The notes under the pieces were generated by a model. The model was not told the DNA's origin. It did not search any database and worked only from the letters and a program-made list of their open reading frames with translations. This document shows, piece after piece, positions 62,663-64,000 of a stretch of DNA of 64,000 nt. Both the position numbers and the translations under genes were made by a program. Positions within the stretch are counted from its first letter, which is position 1; each line of letters opens with the position of its first letter. Origin of the DNA: Bacteroidota bacterium (GTDB lineage: Bacteria > Bacteroidota > Bacteroidia > UBA4408); assembly GCA_963169745.1 (NCBI GenBank), contig CAUJCU010000002.1:434001-498000 (forward strand). Direction: 5' to 3'.

Positions 62663-64000
62663 ATGCATAATTTGAAAACAATATCTTTATTTTTTATTCT
62701 TTTTACAGGTACTTTTTTATCTCCGGTATTTTCAGCCGAGCCTTTATGGCAAAGGATTTCGGCCGATAAGGTTTCGGGTTTAAAACCTGCTATTTCGGCT
62801 CATAAATACAGTTTGTTTGAGCTCCAAACTTCACTTTTACAAAATTTGTTAGCTTCCGAAAATGCTTATTTTGAACTTCAAATACCGATGCCTGACGGCA
62901 CTTTGCAACGCTATCGGGCCAGCTTGGCTCCGGTAATGGCACCGGCTTTAGCTCAAAAGTATAAAGCCATTAAAACGTTTAATTTACAATCGTTACATGA
63001 AGCCGGAGTATATGGCAAAGCCGATTTTACTCTACAGGGCTTTCATGCCATGATAAAACGAGGCAGTGAAACTGTTTTTATAGACCCTTATGCACAAGGG
63101 AATACCCAATACTACATGGTTTACAACGTGAGCGACTTTGATTCGCGTGCTAAAAAAGCGGCAGCCGCCTGTAAGGTATTTGAACATCCTGATTATGTTC
63201 CTTCTACCTCAGATAAAAATCGTTCGGCAGCTTGTGTGGGTGAGGAATTGCGTACCTATCGTTTGGCGGTAGCTTGTACCCATGAATATGCTTTGGCGGC
63301 TACAGGTTTATCGGCTCCAACTAAAGCCGAAGTACTGTCGGCCATTGTTACTTCTATTAACCGTGTAAACCAGGTTTATGAAACAGAAGTAGCTATTCAT
63401 TTGGAATTAATTGCCAATGAAGACACTATTATTTTCAATACCGCAGCTTCTGACCCATTTACCGGGAACAACGATGGGGGTATTTTGATTGATGAAAGCC
63501 AAACCGTAATTGATGACCTAGTAGGAAATAATAACTACGATATTGGGCATACATTTAGTACCGGAGGTGGCGGGTTGGCCTATTTTCAAAGTGTATGCGA
63601 CCCTTACTATAAAGCCCGTGGTATTACCGGTGGCTCATACCCTGTAGGCGACCCCTACGATATTGACTATGTATGCCATGAAATAGGGCATCAGTTTGGC
63701 GGGAGTCATACATTCGCTTCTAACACCGGAGGGTGTAATGGTAATGGGAATTCAGGGACACGTGTAGAACCCGGAAGCGGTGTCACTATTATGGCTTATG
63801 CCGGTTTATGTGGGGCCAATGATTTGGCTGTTCACAGTATTCCTTATTTTCATGCCGTTAGTTTTGATGAAATTGTTGATTTTTCACAAAACAACGATGG
63901 TAACAATTGTGCTGTTATTAGTGCAACAGGGAACCATCCTCCAAGTGTTACAGTAAACACTCCTCTTAGTGTTATTCCGCTCGGAACACCATTTGTGCTG
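62663..64000 (+). CDS. secreted reprolysin-like (M12B-type) zinc metalloprotease, C-terminus beyond window
   Basis: The frame is open from the ATG at 62663 to the window end (446 residues seen). A signal peptide (about 1-28, ending VFSAE) and a propeptide-like region (about 30-175) are followed by the protease domain (from about 180) with the zinc motif HEIGHQFGGSHTF near residue 345, and a Met-turn TIMAYAGLCG about 35 residues later, as in metzincins. Homologues in Bacteroidota continue with beta-sandwich modules and a T9SS tail, which would lie outside this window. It begins 195 bp after the tRNA-Val terminator. Confidence 0.9.
   Translation, partial: MHNLKTISLFFILFTGTFLSPVFSAEPLWQRISADKVSGLKPAISAHKYSLFELQTSLLQNLLASENAYFELQIPMPDGTLQRYRASLAPVMAPALAQKYKAIKTFNLQSLHEAGVYGKADFTLQGFHAMIKRGSETVFIDPYAQGNTQYYMVYNVSDFDSRAKKAAAACKVFEHPDYVPSTSDKNRSAACVGEELRTYRLAVACTHEYALAATGLSAPTKAEVLSAIVTSINRVNQVYETEVAIHLELIANEDTIIFNTAASDPFTGNNDGGILIDESQTVIDDLVGNNNYDIGHTFSTGGGGLAYFQSVCDPYYKARGITGGSYPVGDPYDIDYVCHEIGHQFGGSHTFASNTGGCNGNGNSGTRVEPGSGVTIMAYAGLCGANDLAVHSIPYFHAVSFDEIVDFSQNNDGNNCAVISATGNHPPSVTVNTPLSVIPLGTPFVL

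Overview
The window is chromosomal DNA from a member of the Bacteroidota, most likely from the Chitinophagia/Sphingobacteriia side of the phylum. The evidence is low GC with AT-rich spacers, promoters of the TTG-N19-TAnnTTTG type, proteins with type IX secretion (T9SS) C-terminal sorting tails, a TonB receptor with a carboxypeptidase-regulatory-like domain, an S46 peptidase, and families largely confined to the phylum (DUF3822 beside rsmD, HYC_CC_PP). Genus and species cannot be named from the sequence.

From 1 to about 39 kb the window is mostly ordinary housekeeping DNA. It contains a minus-strand operon ispE / methyltransferase / ZIP transporter / DUF3822 / rsmD, the ribosomal pair rplU-rpmA, a beta-CASP metallo-hydrolase, radA with a DUF3109 gene, an acyl-CoA dehydrogenase, the overlapping pair mnmH-selD (tRNA 2-selenouridine), tyrS, recJ, an isolated paaA-like gene with a dps-like gene, an S46 peptidase, a deoxynucleoside kinase, a T9SS BNR-repeat protein, tatA, two RNA methyltransferases, an S24-type repressor, tRNA-Leu, a Mn-type superoxide dismutase, anmK, paaY- and paaI-like genes, dprA and a TonB receptor.

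From 40.1 to 52.9 kb the DNA changes character. Two non-coding arrays of short palindromes (40125-41372 and 50919-52875) bracket an 8.1-kb T9SS surface-protein gene and a small secreted Lys/Ala/Pro-rich protein gene. The second array surrounds an intact REP-associated tyrosine transposase (RAYT). The arrays use at least three hairpin families. The most frequent one appears in both orientations and starts with GTAA, so the whole looks like a Bacteroidota REP/RAYT system with BIME-like composite units.

From 52.9 to 62.2 kb, all on the plus strand, lies a copper/silver-type efflux cluster: an HYC_CC_PP protein, a periplasmic HMA metal-binding protein, an ATP-cone/PD-(D/E)XK nuclease-like protein, a CusA-type RND pump interrupted by one in-frame TAA, a TolC-type channel, an adaptor with four nearly identical metal-binding modules in tandem, and a second adaptor with one such module. 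A tRNA-Val with a textbook promoter and terminator and the start of a secreted reprolysin-like metalloprotease close the window.

The points most worth following are the REP/RAYT arrays, the fusion of the transposase 3' end into a repeat, the single stop codon splitting the RND pump, the four-fold metal-module amplification, and the ATP-cone nuclease inside the metal operon.
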